Shown here piece after piece: positions 44,326 to 53,330 of a stretch of 60,988 nucleotides of DNA. The notes beneath the pieces were generated by a model that did not search any database, was not told the origin of the DNA, and worked only from the letters and a program-made list of their open reading frames with translations. Both the position numbers and the translations under genes were made by a program. The stretch's first letter is position 1, and each line of letters opens with the position of its first letter. Source of the stretch: Chloroflexota bacterium (GTDB taxonomy: Bacteria > Chloroflexota > Anaerolineae > UBA1429); contig JAAYAW010000017.1 of NCBI GenBank assembly GCA_012719135.1, positions 1 to 60,988 on the forward strand, written 5' to 3'.

Positions 44326-45703
44326 AGTAGGTGCCGCGCTTACTGCCAACCTGGAGCAGTATGCCCTTGTCGATCAGGTCTCGCAGATCCAGGCGCAGCG
44401 TCTCAGCCGTCACGTCCGGGCAGAGTTGCCGGTACTCGCGATTCGAGATCCTCTCGTTCTCACGCAGATAGCTCAACGCCTCTATCTGGCGCGGGTTGAG
44501 GTCCTCGCCAAACTCGAGCTCGATGCGGTCGATCTCGTTTCGCAGCACCACGGTAAAGCTCCTGGCTCCCTCGCGAAACTCTGGCGCAGGATGATGCTCC
44601 CGGCGCATCGCGTCCACAATGATATCGATCCCCTGCCCAAGCTCCTCGATATAGCCCCAGTAGTAAAGGCCGCGCACCAATCGGGGATTCCTCGAGTAGT
44701 GCTCGTCCAGGATATTGTCCAGGGTGATGTGCCCAGGTAACCTGCCCGGAGACGTGATCTCCATGTGGCCGTCAAACAAGTGGATCTCGATGCGCTGGCC
44801 CGTCAGTGCATAGTCGCGATGGCACACCGCGTTGACTACAGCCTCTCGCACCGCCTCCAGAGGGTACTCGTATCGCTCCTCCCGCGTGAGCCCATTCGTC
44901 ACAGAGCTCCCATGGATCTCGTCAAACAGAGCTTGCCAGGCCGCTTCGACCAGGCGAGGCAACGGCCCGGCCACTTCCACCCTCTTGCTGTACCGTTCCG
45001 CGCCCCTGGCAGCCTCGCGAAGACTGTTGCCGCGGAAGCGCACAATGACCGCCCCAACCTGAGGAAAGAACTGCTGCGGATTGCGGCCAAAGAGGAGTAT
45101 GCCGGTAGCCGTAGGCCTGCCACCGACATCGATCGCCCCGGCGTCGCGGAGCAACTCGGAACGCGTGAACGACTCGCCTCTGGGCCCCCTGCGGATGCGG
45201 TTCTGGCGATACTCCTCGATCACTGCGTCATCCAGATCGTCGAGAGTCGCGCCGGCAACGATGGAGTCCTCAAAGCTGACATGGGCCGGAGGCACGCGAT
45301 CCATTTCCTCTGCCGGAACGCGCATATTGCTGCGGCCGGAGCGCAGGTAGACCTCTCGGCCCTCGATGCTCATCCGGTAGGGCAACGGGCGCACCACGAT
45401 CGTCGCGAACTGCCCCTGTGCGGTCTCTTCGTAGAACAACCGGGGCGCGTCGCCCTCGCCGAAACGCGGCTCGCAAAACCCAATCGCACGTTGCAGCACG
45501 GGCTCCAGATCGTCCCCGGCGGAGGGATCCAGACGGCCGTGCTCATCCAGCCCCACGATTATCGTACCGCCAGCGCTGTTGGCAAAGGCGACGATCAGCT
45601 GCGCCAGCGTCCGCGCATCTGGATCCACTAGATACTCCAGCATTGGGCCCGGCTCTCTACCCGCCGGCGCGCCCATGCTTTCTGATCGCCTTGCTCTGTC
45701 CAT
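44312..45703 (-). CDS. AlbA_2 domain / GHKL ATPase-type transcriptional regulator
   Basis: 463 residues of the COG2865-like type. The N-terminal Schlafen AlbA_2 domain (about 20-140) has LIVAFANSAGGTIIVGLDEHG and YRMSIEGREVYLRSGRSN. A GHKL-like ATPase region (about 290-385) has EAVREAVVNAVCHRDY (N-box) and ITSPGRLPGHI, then GYIEELGQGIDIIV. The C-terminal winged-helix part runs ISNREYRQLCPDVTAETLRLDLRDL. Such proteins bind nucleic acid and are often called transcriptional regulators, but their role is poorly defined. GGGAG precedes the ATG. It overlaps the lipoprotein gene. Confidence 0.86.
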   Translation of the reverse strand: MDRARRSESMGAPAGREPGPMLEYLVDPDARTLAQLIVAFANSAGGTIIVGLDEHGRLDPSAGDDLEPVLQRAIGFCEPRFGEGDAPRLFYEETAQGQFATIVVRPLPYRMSIEGREVYLRSGRSNMRVPAEEMDRVPPAHVSFEDSIVAGATLDDLDDAVIEEYRQNRIRRGPRGESFTRSELLRDAGAIDVGGRPTATGILLFGRNPQQFFPQVGAVIVRFRGNSLREAARGAERYSKRVEVAGPLPRLVEAAWQALFDEIHGSSVTNGLTREERYEYPLEAVREAVVNAVCHRDYALTGQRIEIHLFDGHMEITSPGRLPGHITLDNILDEHYSRNPRLVRGLYYWGYIEELGQGIDIIVDAMRREHHPAPEFREGARSFTVVLRNEIDRIELEFGEDLNPRQIEALSYLRENERISNREYRQLCPDVTAETLRLDLRDLIDKGILLQVGSKRGTYYVLK

Positions 45704-45718
45704 ACACTCCCGCCCGCA

Positions 45719-46210
45719 TCAAGCGCTCAGGCCAAAGGGCCACACCACTCGCCAAGTTCCTTCCTCGTTACGCAGCGCCAACAACAGCCTGTTGTGGGTG
45801 GTGGTACCACCCCCTTGGAACGTCACATCCATCCGATAATAGTGAACGCCATCGCGATCAAACAGCTTGACGGCCTCCACCGTCTCGACGGCCAGCGCCT
45901 CGGATCCGATCAACTCTCGCGCCTCCGCCATGAATACCGTGCGAGACACGGGCCTGCCGTACACGTCCGTGAGAGAGAGCGGGTCCGTCATGTTGTAGAC
46001 GGTGTCCAGGTCGCCCTCCAGCAACGCCTCCGTGTAGAGACGCGCCGCATCCGGTGCGGAGAACCCAACCTCATTCGAGTAGAACAGGACGAGCGAACGA
46101 ATGCCGGTAACCACGATGCCGACCAGCACCACCGCACCGATTATGCGTGCGATGTTCACCACGCGGCGAATGGAGTCCGCCACACTGCGCGGCTTGTTCT
46201 CTTGAGACAC
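45719..46210 (-). CDS. Single-pass membrane protein with NTF2-like extracytoplasmic domain (putative)
   Basis: 163 residues. A charged N-terminus (1-20), one transmembrane helix (IIGAVVLVGIVVTGIRSLVLF, about 23-43), then an outside domain with APDAARLYTEALLEGDLDTVYNM, which resembles the first helix of SnoaL/DUF4878-type NTF2-like domains, ending TWRVVWPFGLSA. Family assignment is tentative. It sits 3 bases after the gyrA stop and 15 bases before the AlbA-type gene, so it belongs to the gyrA transcript. Confidence 0.7.
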   Translation of the reverse strand: MSQENKPRSVADSIRRVVNIARIIGAVVLVGIVVTGIRSLVLFYSNEVGFSAPDAARLYTEALLEGDLDTVYNMTDPLSLTDVYGRPVSRTVFMAEARELIGSEALAVETVEAVKLFDRDGVHYYRMDVTFQGGGTTTHNRLLLALRNEEGTWRVVWPFGLSA

Positions 46211-46213
46211 GGA

Positions 46214-49200
46214 CTATTCCTCTTTCCGTCTACGCTGCGGACTTGAACGTACGACTCGCGTGGGAGGACGCGCGGCGGGCGCCTTCTGATCGCCATCGGC
46301 GGCCTCCGTCGGTGGCGCGCTCGTCCCTGCAGAGCGGCCGGAGCCGCGGCCGGTGGCCGTGGAGCGGCGCCGCTCAGATGCCGGCGGCTGTGCCTCCGTC
46401 TCGGCGGGGGTGGAGCTTGGCGTGCGCGCACGAGAACGGCGAGCAGGAGCCACCCCGTCCGATGCCGGCGTATCGACCTTGGGCTTCGGGCGTCTGGTTG
46501 CTTTCTTCGGAACCTCTGATCCCGTGGCCAGCCGTTCCGGTGCCGGTGTGGCAGCCGCGCGACGCGTTCTCGCCGCCTTGCGCGGAGCCGCAGTTCCCTC
46601 GCCATCCGTGGCTGTTCCGCTCGCTTTTTCCGCCGTTGCAGCTGGCGATCCCTTTGCTTGGGTGGCGCGGCCCTTGCGCGCAGGCGCCTCCGCCTTCTGT
46701 CGTGCAGCCTCGCTGGCTGCCGTCGCGCTGCGTCTGCTCCGAGCCGGTTTGACGGCAACGTCCTCCGCAGGCGCCCCCGATGCACTCGCCTTCTTCGTGG
46801 TGCGTGGCGCGGAGCTCTCGGCTGACTTGCCAGAACGGCGCCGCGAGGGGCTCTTGGGTTCCGCCTCCTGCTCTGCGGATGCCTTCGGAGCGGTTCTGCG
46901 CCGCGTTCTTGGGCGGGAGCCGGGGGCAGGCGAACCACCCGCGTCTCCGCCATCGCCAGGTGCACCGGACGAGGGCTCCGGCCCCTCATCAAGGGAGAAA
47001 GGCACCACCACGCAAGCAACGACCTGATCGCCCATGTCCAACGACACAGTCGCCTGACTCCGCGTTCGCGTCACGAGGGTACCCCAGCTGTCCCGGGCCA
47101 GCATGCGGATCCCGCTGACCGGTTTCTCCTCCACCACGCCCTGCGCAGTGCCCAGAAGCACGCGATCGTCATTATCGACCACACAGGCTGACGCAATGGG
47201 CCCTGCCGTCTCGCTCTTGCGGGCATCCACAGTCGCTGTGCCTTGCCCGCCACGCCCCTGCGCGCTGTACTCGTCCAGCTTAACCCGCTTGGCAAAGCCA
47301 TTGGCGGTGACAAGGAGAAGCTCCGCGCCCTTCACGGCCACGTTCAGCCCCATCACGAGATCGCCATCCTTGAGGTCCATACCCTTGACGCCCCTGGCGG
47401 GCAGCCCCTGTAGCGGCACATCGTCAGCGGGAAATCGTATAGCCCGTCCTTGCCGGGAGATGCAGAGGATGTCCACTCCCTCCGTCACCATAGCGGCGCC
47501 CACCACCTCGTCCTGGCCGACCAGCCCGATGGCCGTCATCGAATCCCGGTTCACCGAGTTGATGTCCCCTGAACTCACGCGCTTGACGCGCCCCTCGGCC
47601 GTTGCCAGCATCACGCTCTTGGCCTCATCCACGGCCCCCAGAGGGATCAGCGAAACAACCACCTCCCCCTCATCAAGCTGCGCGAGGCTCTGCAGCGGAG
47701 CCCCGTCGGGTACCTGCCTGGCATCGGGTATCTGGTGAGCACCAAAGGCGAACGCACGCCCCTTGTTGGTGAAAAAGGCGACTTTCTCCTGGGCGTTTGC
47801 ACGCGCCAGCGAATGCACGGCCACGCCTGTATCCAGCAACTGCCGCACCAGCCCCCCGGAACCGCCATGGGCCATGGAGGCCGGGAACTGGCGAGCGGCG
47901 CCGTCAAACGAGATCGCCAACACCAGCGAAGCGTCGGCGACCAGGTCACCGGCCGACACGGAGGTGGACACCTCCAGGTCGCTGACCCGTGTTCTCCGAG
48001 CATCGCCGTACACGCGCTTGAGATCGAGGATTTCCTCCTTCACGACACCGCGGATCTTGGCCTCGCTGGAAAGCAGGTCCTCGAGCGCCGCGATGCGAGC
48101 CATCACATCACGGTACTCTTCCTGGACACGCCGGCGCTCGAGAGCAGCCAGCCTGCGCAGCTGCAGGTCCAGTATCGCCAAAGCCTGAGGCTCGGTGAAC
48201 CGAAACTGCTTGCACAGATTCGTCTTGGCTGTGTCGGCGTTCTGTGAACGGCGGATCGTGTCAATCACTTCGTCGAGATGATCTAGCGCGATCAGCAGTC
48301 CTTCCAACACGTGGGCCCGCTGCCGGGCTCTCTCCAGCTCGTAGCGGCTGCGCCTCTCAACTACGTTGTACCGGTGATCGATATAGTGGAGCAGCGCTCT
48401 CTTGAGTGACAACGTGCGAGGCTCGCCATCCACCAACGCCAGCATATTGACGCCAAAGGTCGCCTGCAGCTGCGAGTACTTGAGCAAGCCGGCGAGCACG
48501 GGCTCCCACTCCACTCCTCGCTTGAGCTCGATCACGACGCGGATGCCCATTCGATCGGACTCATCGCGCAGATCACCGATGCCCTCAACACGCCCCTCTC
48601 GCGCCAGCGTCGCAATCCGGCCGACCAGCGTCGACTTGTTGACCTGATAGGGCAATTCGGTGACGATGAGCGCCATTCGACCCCCGCTCAACTCCTCCGG
48701 ATGGACCTGCGATCGCATCACCACTCTGCCGCGCCCGGTGGCATAGGCCTGGCGGATCCCCTCGTCACCGAGGATCATCCCACCTGTCGGAAAATCGGGC
48801 CCATGCACAAACTGCATCAGCTCATCGAGCGTGACGTCATCGGCCTCATGATATCTGTCCACCAGATAGGCCACGGCGTCCGCGATCTCGCCGAGGTTGT
48901 GCGGTGGAATGTTGGTAGCCATACCCACGGCGATGCCGCCAACGCCATTCACGAGAAGGTTCGGTACCTTGGCGGGGAGCACGGCCGGCTCCTTGAGAGA
49001 GCCATCAAAGTTATCTACCAGGTCCACCGCATCCTGGCCGAGATCGGTGAGCATCTCGTCACCCATCGCGCTCAGGCGCGCCTCTGTGTAGCGCACGGCG
49101 GCCGCCCCGTCCCCGTCTACAGAGCCAAAGTTTCCCTGCCCGTCCACCAGCGGGTATCTCATGGAGAAATCCTGGGCCATGCGCACCATCGCCTCGTACA

Positions 49201-49447
49201 CCGCCGAGTCTCCGTGCGGATGGTACTTGCCGAGCACCTCTCCCACGATGCGGGCGCTCTTACGCGTCGGCCGGTCATGCCTCAGCCCCATGTCATTCAT
49301 GGCGTACAGTATCCGTCGTTGGACGGGCTTGAGACCATCACGGACATCGGGAAGGGCGCGCGCCGTGATCACGCTCATGGCATAGCTTAGGTACGCCGAG
49401 CGCATGGTTTCTTCGATATCGGTTCGCTTGACAGCGACTTCTTGCAT
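46214..49447 (-). CDS. gyrA: DNA gyrase subunit A with long basic low-complexity tail
   Basis: 1077 residues, about 200-250 more than typical GyrA. The breakage-reunion domain has [39 protein letters not shown] and the catalytic Tyr120 in [10 protein letters not shown]. The C-terminal pinwheel (about 500-815) holds the GyrA box as QGRGGQGT, which identifies gyrase rather than Topo IV. From about residue 820 to the end the protein is a low-complexity tail rich in Ala, Lys, Arg, Ser, Pro and Thr, ending RRRKEE; it would be disordered and DNA-binding. TAGGAGAT precedes the ATG. No gyrB is in the window. The tail DNA is open in other frames too, which is compositional. Confidence 0.95.
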   Translation of the reverse strand: MQEVAVKRTDIEETMRSAYLSYAMSVITARALPDVRDGLKPVQRRILYAMNDMGLRHDRPTRKSARIVGEVLGKYHPHGDSAVYEAMVRMAQDFSMRYPLVDGQGNFGSVDGDGAAAVRYTEARLSAMGDEMLTDLGQDAVDLVDNFDGSLKEPAVLPAKVPNLLVNGVGGIAVGMATNIPPHNLGEIADAVAYLVDRYHEADDVTLDELMQFVHGPDFPTGGMILGDEGIRQAYATGRGRVVMRSQVHPEELSGGRMALIVTELPYQVNKSTLVGRIATLAREGRVEGIGDLRDESDRMGIRVVIELKRGVEWEPVLAGLLKYSQLQATFGVNMLALVDGEPRTLSLKRALLHYIDHRYNVVERRSRYELERARQRAHVLEGLLIALDHLDEVIDTIRRSQNADTAKTNLCKQFRFTEPQALAILDLQLRRLAALERRRVQEEYRDVMARIAALEDLLSSEAKIRGVVKEEILDLKRVYGDARRTRVSDLEVSTSVSAGDLVADASLVLAISFDGAARQFPASMAHGGSGGLVRQLLDTGVAVHSLARANAQEKVAFFTNKGRAFAFGAHQIPDARQVPDGAPLQSLAQLDEGEVVVSLIPLGAVDEAKSVMLATAEGRVKRVSSGDINSVNRDSMTAIGLVGQDEVVGAAMVTEGVDILCISRQGRAIRFPADDVPLQGLPARGVKGMDLKDGDLVMGLNVAVKGAELLLVTANGFAKRVKLDEYSAQGRGGQGTATVDARKSETAGPIASACVVDNDDRVLLGTAQGVVEEKPVSGIRMLARDSWGTLVTRTRSQATVSLDMGDQVVACVVVPFSLDEGPEPSSGAPGDGGDAGGSPAPGSRPRTRRRTAPKASAEQEAEPKSPSRRRSGKSAESSAPRTTKKASASGAPAEDVAVKPARSRRSATAASEAARQKAEAPARKGRATQAKGSPAATAEKASGTATDGEGTAAPRKAARTRRAAATPAPERLATGSEVPKKATRRPKPKVDTPASDGVAPARRSRARTPSSTPAETEAQPPASERRRSTATGRGSGRSAGTSAPPTEAADGDQKAPAARPPTRVVRSSPQRRRKEE

Positions 49448-49512
49448 CGATCTCCTATCGAAATGAGCTGATGGCGCTGCCGCGCCCGCTAGCCAAGCAG
49501 AAGCGCCTCAGT

Positions 49513-50433
49513 CTACCGGCCCACAAGCGCAGGATGAGCGCGCACGGCGCCGAGCGCCTGTTCGAGTGCATCCCCGGCTAGCATTCCCTCTGCCGTGATG
49601 GCTGCCGTGATGCTTTCCAGCGGAGTCAGGTCCCAAGCGATATTGCGCACAGTGATGCGCTCATGAGCGTCCGGGGTGATCTCTTCAAAGGGGCCCGAAA
49701 GCGCCTCGCCAGCGATCGGGTACTCCGCTGGAGTGAAATCGTCCCGGCCACAGATCACGTATACCGGAACCTCGCGCACCTGTGCGGCTTCCACCAGAGC
49801 CGCGGTGCCGCGCCTGTATAGCAGCCCGCGCACCGACAGGCTCTCCGCGCCAAGAAACAGGGCCTGGACGTCGGCGAGCCAGCCAAACAGAGCCATGTCC
49901 ACGCCCAGAGTGACCTCCACGCCTCCCCAGGCCAGTTCGCTGGCCATCGTCAAGCCCTCCAGCCGTGGACGACCTTCGCTCAACACCACCTCAGGCGACT
50001 CACGTCGCGCGGCGGCGACGATCAGCGCCTGAAGCAGAGCGGTATCTCGCCCATAGGTCATGATGCGCCGGTATCTGCTCAGGTCGTGAGACGCAGCGGA
50101 TGCCAGCTTCTCAAGCATCTCTGCGCGTCGTGCCCCGAGCCCATGGAGATAACCCAGCGCCAGCGTGCGCATCATCTCCGGCGTAGGCGCGTCATCAAGA
50201 GCCCAAAGCATGCCGTTCACCAGGCGAAACACCGCAGCGCGTTCCCGGCCAGCGCCGACAAGGCGCCGGCAGCGCTCCACGAGCCATGCCAGGTAACTGC
50301 TCCGCGACACAGGGACCGAATCGCCCACAAGATCGGCCAGCAGCACGGCTACCTCGAACAGGTACCCCTGGCCGTCGAGGCGCGTGTCCTTCACCAGGCT
50401 GTCCAGCGTCTGTCGCCAGCGGCGCCGCACCAT
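49513..50433 (-). CDS. eIF2B-alpha/beta/delta-like (IF-2B family) protein
   Basis: 306 residues. The C-terminal half follows the IF-2B Rossmann-like pattern: VVLSEGRPRLEGLTMASELAWGG..VTLGVDMALFGWL..VQALFLGAESLSVRG..YRRGTAALVEAA..VPVYVICGRDDF. This superfamily includes eIF2B subunits, methylthioribose-1-phosphate isomerase and ribose-1,5-bisphosphate isomerase. The sugar-phosphate isomerase Cys and Asp signatures are not evident, so the catalytic role is doubtful. ATG 50433 has GGGAGGC 8 bases upstream. It lies between mutM and gyrA. Confidence 0.75.
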   Translation of the reverse strand: MVRRRWRQTLDSLVKDTRLDGQGYLFEVAVLLADLVGDSVPVSRSSYLAWLVERCRRLVGAGRERAAVFRLVNGMLWALDDAPTPEMMRTLALGYLHGLGARRAEMLEKLASAASHDLSRYRRIMTYGRDTALLQALIVAAARRESPEVVLSEGRPRLEGLTMASELAWGGVEVTLGVDMALFGWLADVQALFLGAESLSVRGLLYRRGTAALVEAAQVREVPVYVICGRDDFTPAEYPIAGEALSGPFEEITPDAHERITVRNIAWDLTPLESITAAITAEGMLAGDALEQALGAVRAHPALVGR

Positions 50434-50513
50434 TCGGTGTCGCCTCCCATCATGAGCGTCAAGGGACCAATCACCATGGCAGTATACCGAACGGGCTGGG
50501 GTTCGCCAACCGC

Positions 50514-51329
50514 TCAGTTCCTGATCAGCAGCCCGGGTTGGCAGTTGCGGCAAAAGTTCGTGGGGCGTTTGGCCACGTTGATCTCTGAGATCGGTGTGCC
50601 GCAGCGCGGGCAGGGCTCACCGCGCCGCCGGTGTACCTGGAGGCCCTCCCGCCAGTGTAGATCCATGTCTGGAGGCCAGTGCTCGAGCAGGAAGGACACG
50701 CGGTCCGGTAGAACGGAACGCATCGCGCCGTACAGTTGCTCTTTCTGCGCAGGCGTGAGCCGGTTTGCCTTGGCAAACGGGTAGATCCCGGCGCAGAAGA
50801 GGATCTCATCTGCGTAAGCGTTGCCGATCCCCGCCGCAACCCGCTCGTGCGTCAGGACGCCCTTGATCTCCCCCGGGCATGACCGGAGCCTCTGCAGAAA
50901 AACATCAAGCGTAAGCTCCTCAGACAGCGCGTCCGGCGCCATCTGAGCGAGGCCGGGGACGAGCGCTAGATCCCGCGTCAGGTAGGTCTTGCCCATACCC
51001 CGAGGATCATAGTAGCGGATAGCGCCAGCGTTCCCGAAGGAGAGGGTGTAATAGTCCCTGCTTCGCGGAAGTTCCCCCTCCTCTGGCCACACCAGAGTCC
51101 CGGCAAGCATAAAGTGGGTCACGAGCCAGAGGTCTTTGAGTTGGAGCAGCAGGAGCTTGCCACGACGCTGGATATCCGTGACACGCCGTCCGACGAGCAC
51201 GTCTTCCGGCTCAGCCAGCAGGTTTCGCAACACGACTGGCCTGTGAACCTCCAGGTTGGTCAACGTCTGCCCCAACAGCCTGGGGCGAAGTCGCAGAACC
51301 AGCGCCTCGAGTTCGGGGAGTTCTGGCAT
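50514..51329 (-). CDS. mutM: Formamidopyrimidine-DNA glycosylase (Fpg/MutM family)
   Basis: 271 residues, normal length. It begins MPELPELEAL with catalytic Pro2 and Glu3. The beta-hairpin Lys is in RRGKLLLLQL, the helix-two-turn-helix in HERVAAGIGNAYADEILF, and the zinc finger is CPRCGTPISEINVAKRPT with FCRNCQ. It removes oxidised purines such as 8-oxoG. The DPRGMGK and GAIRYYD segments differ somewhat from model Fpg, so an Nei-like specificity cannot be excluded. Its start is 2 bases from the exonuclease-WYL stop, so it is cotranscribed with that gene. Confidence 0.92.
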   Translation of the reverse strand: MPELPELEALVLRLRPRLLGQTLTNLEVHRPVVLRNLLAEPEDVLVGRRVTDIQRRGKLLLLQLKDLWLVTHFMLAGTLVWPEEGELPRSRDYYTLSFGNAGAIRYYDPRGMGKTYLTRDLALVPGLAQMAPDALSEELTLDVFLQRLRSCPGEIKGVLTHERVAAGIGNAYADEILFCAGIYPFAKANRLTPAQKEQLYGAMRSVLPDRVSFLLEHWPPDMDLHWREGLQVHRRRGEPCPRCGTPISEINVAKRPTNFCRNCQPGLLIRN

Positions 51330-51331
51330 CT

Positions 51332-52177
51332 CTAGCTTCCCCTTTCCGGAGGGGCGTCAACGGGCTCCATCGCCTCGATTCGGTCCATAGCAAAGGTGCG
51401 AGAGGCACGGCGCAGAAAGCAGTATGCCACCAGGTACGTCTGGCCAAACCGAACCGACAGCTGCGTCGGCCTGATGATCCTCTCGGTAACCGAACCATGC
51501 GTGTCGCGATAGCGTATCCGCAGGCAGGAACTCTCCTGGAGCGCTCTGCGCACCGCCGGTGCGGCTACAACCGCCGGGCCGGAGCGATCCCGCAGGACTC
51601 CGCCCTGCGCCCGCAACAGATCGCCTACGGTGCTCACTCCCCTCGCCCGTAGCAGCCGTACCATCCGCCTAAAGAGCTGATGCGTGGCACGAACATCGCC
51701 CAGGGCGCGGTGCGCATCCTCATGCACGATACCGTACATGGCAGCCAGCGCCGCCAGTGAATAGCCGCTGGCGGTGACATTGTTGCGCGCAAGCCGCAGT
51801 GTGTCCAGTGCGATCAGAGAAGGAAGAGGCCGCTGCGCCAGGTCCAGTTCGAGCTTGAGAAAGGCCAGGTCGAACAGCGCATTGTGAGCCACCAGCACGG
51901 TGCCATGCAGAATGCCGAGCAACTCGTCGGCGATCTCTCCGAAACAGGGCGCGGAGGCCACCAGGGCCCCTGAGATTCCGTTCACCCGGAAGGCGCCATA
52001 CCCGATGGGGCGCTGCGGGTTGACCAACCGCGACCACTCGATCTCGATCGTGTCCGCGCGAGTGCGCAGAACAGCAACTTCGCAGACTCGGTCTCCGCGG
52101 GAAGGGTTCAACCCCGTGGTTTCGACATCCAGGAAGGCGAGAGGAACGGTCTCAATGGGCAGGCCGAGGTCAATCAT
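51332..52177 (-). CDS. DEDDh 3'-5' exonuclease fused to a WYL-like domain
   Basis: 281 residues. Residues about 10-175 are a DnaQ/PolIII-epsilon type exonuclease: Exo I FLDVETTGLNP (Asp, Glu), Exo II VAHNALFDLAFL (Asp) and Exo III HRALGDVRAT (His, Asp). Residues about 205-275 resemble a WYL domain: VRRALQESSCLRIRYRD, VTERIIRPTQLSVRFG and TYLVAYCFLRRASRTFAMDRI. WYL domains sense nucleic acid or ligands and usually occur in transcription factors. The ATG lies inside the end of rnhB (8-base overlap). This is not the Pol III epsilon subunit itself. Confidence 0.85.
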   Translation of the reverse strand: MIDLGLPIETVPLAFLDVETTGLNPSRGDRVCEVAVLRTRADTIEIEWSRLVNPQRPIGYGAFRVNGISGALVASAPCFGEIADELLGILHGTVLVAHNALFDLAFLKLELDLAQRPLPSLIALDTLRLARNNVTASGYSLAALAAMYGIVHEDAHRALGDVRATHQLFRRMVRLLRARGVSTVGDLLRAQGGVLRDRSGPAVVAAPAVRRALQESSCLRIRYRDTHGSVTERIIRPTQLSVRFGQTYLVAYCFLRRASRTFAMDRIEAMEPVDAPPERGS

Positions 52178-52838
52178 CGGGATCGCTCGCTAGCCGTGCA
52201 GCGATGGGAGCGTATGAGCGACGATGCGCGGCGCATACGCCTCTGGCATCCAGTGCGTCTCTGTGGAGCTCAGTGCCATACCCCTTGTGCCTGTCGAAAC
52301 CATAGCCTGGCATCTGCCGTTCCAGATCCTGCATGGCCCTATCACGGGTGACCTTGGCCACGATCGACGCAGCCGCGATGGACAAACAGAGCCTGTCACC
52401 CTTGATGAGCGCAAGCTGTGGCCTGTGCGTGTCCAGCCGCACGGCGTCGATCAGCAGATAATCGGGAGGATAGCACAGCGCATCTACCGCCTGCAGCATC
52501 GCCAGTCGCGTCGCCTGTAGTATTCCCATCCGGTCGATCTGTTCGGCAGGGACACGCCCCACCCCCCAGCAAAGAGCCTCGTCGAGTATGAGGTCGTAGC
52601 AGAGGTCGCGTTGTCGCGGTGAGAGAAGTTTGGAATCACGGACGGGAGCAAGGGATGTGTAGCGCTCCGTGGAATCGGGCTGTAGCACGACAGCGGCCGC
52701 GACGACGGGTCCTGCCCATGCGCCGCGGCCAGCTTCATCTATGCCTGCAACCGCCCGGTATCCTTCTGCCCAGAGCCTGAACTCGTGAGTCAGGCTGGGG
52801 AACTGGTCCGCGCCGGCCTTGGCGGTGCTGGTGGCCAC
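52170..52838 (-). CDS. rnhB: Ribonuclease HII
   Basis: 222 residues. RNase HII removes ribonucleotides from DNA. Motifs: AGIDEAGRGAWAGPVVAAAV (Asp-Glu of the DEDD set), RDSKLLSPRQR, LLIDAVRLD (Asp), GDRLCLSIAAASIVAKVTRDR and HKGYGTELH (the conserved KGYGT block). GTG 52838 is chosen because GGGGGA lies about 6 bases upstream and it is 22 bases after the rplS stop; the longer frame overlaps rplS. It overlaps the exonuclease-WYL start. Confidence 0.94.
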   Translation of the reverse strand: MATSTAKAGADQFPSLTHEFRLWAEGYRAVAGIDEAGRGAWAGPVVAAAVVLQPDSTERYTSLAPVRDSKLLSPRQRDLCYDLILDEALCWGVGRVPAEQIDRMGILQATRLAMLQAVDALCYPPDYLLIDAVRLDTHRPQLALIKGDRLCLSIAAASIVAKVTRDRAMQDLERQMPGYGFDRHKGYGTELHRDALDARGVCAAHRRSYAPIAARLASDPDD

Positions 52839-52860
52839 GCGAGTCCCCCGTTCAGAATGC

Positions 52861-53229
52861 TTACTGCCTCGAGCGCTCAAACGCGGAACGGTCCTCGCGA
52901 AGACGCGCGGCCTTGCCGCGGTACTTGCGCAGGAAGTAGAGCTGCGCGCGGCGGACGTCGGCACGGCGCACGATCTCGATCCGCTCAATGCGCGGAGAGA
53001 GGAGCATAAAGGTGCGCTCCACTCCGATCCCGTGGGCCGCGATTCGGCGCACGGTGAACGTGGCATCCACTCCGGAGCCCCTGAGGCGCATCACAACGCC
53101 CTGGATGACCTGGATGCGCTCGCGGTTACCCTCTACGATGCGCAGGTGAACACGCACCGTATCGCCAGGGCGGATTTCGGCGACATCCGTATTGAGTTCA
53201 GGATTCCAGCCACTCAGTTTATCGGTCAT
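52861..53229 (-). CDS. rplS: 50S ribosomal protein L19
   Basis: 122 residues, normal for bL19. [47 protein letters not shown] and [20 protein letters not shown] are diagnostic. ATG 53229 follows AAGGTGGTGG. A TTGGCT/TATACT promoter lies at 53268-53296. It is the lead gene of rplS-rnhB-exo-mutM. Confidence 0.96.
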   Translation of the reverse strand: MTDKLSGWNPELNTDVAEIRPGDTVRVHLRIVEGNRERIQVIQGVVMRLRGSGVDATFTVRRIAAHGIGVERTFMLLSPRIERIEIVRRADVRRAQLYFLRKYRGKAARLREDRSAFERSRQ

Positions 53230-53267
53230 CTCGGGCCACCACCTTTCATCGCGTGTCACAAGCCGCC

Positions 53268-53296
53268 AGTATAGCACACGCCTCCGGCGGAGCCAA
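53268..53296 (-). promoter_or_regulatory. Promoter for the rplS-rnhB-exo-mutM operon
   Basis: On the minus strand TTGGCT (53296-53291), 17 nt, TATACT (53273-53268) with a TGC extension (TGCTATACT). Confidence 0.65.
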
Positions 53297-53330
53297 AAAG
53301 GCAGGCAGCACCTCGTCCCAGCAGCTCGTT

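Noticed and set aside
46353-47027. A 224-residue plus-strand open frame opposite the gyrA tail.
   Set aside because: It mirrors low-complexity, GC-rich codons of the gyrA tail, has no ribosome binding site and encodes an Ala/Arg-rich string with no family.
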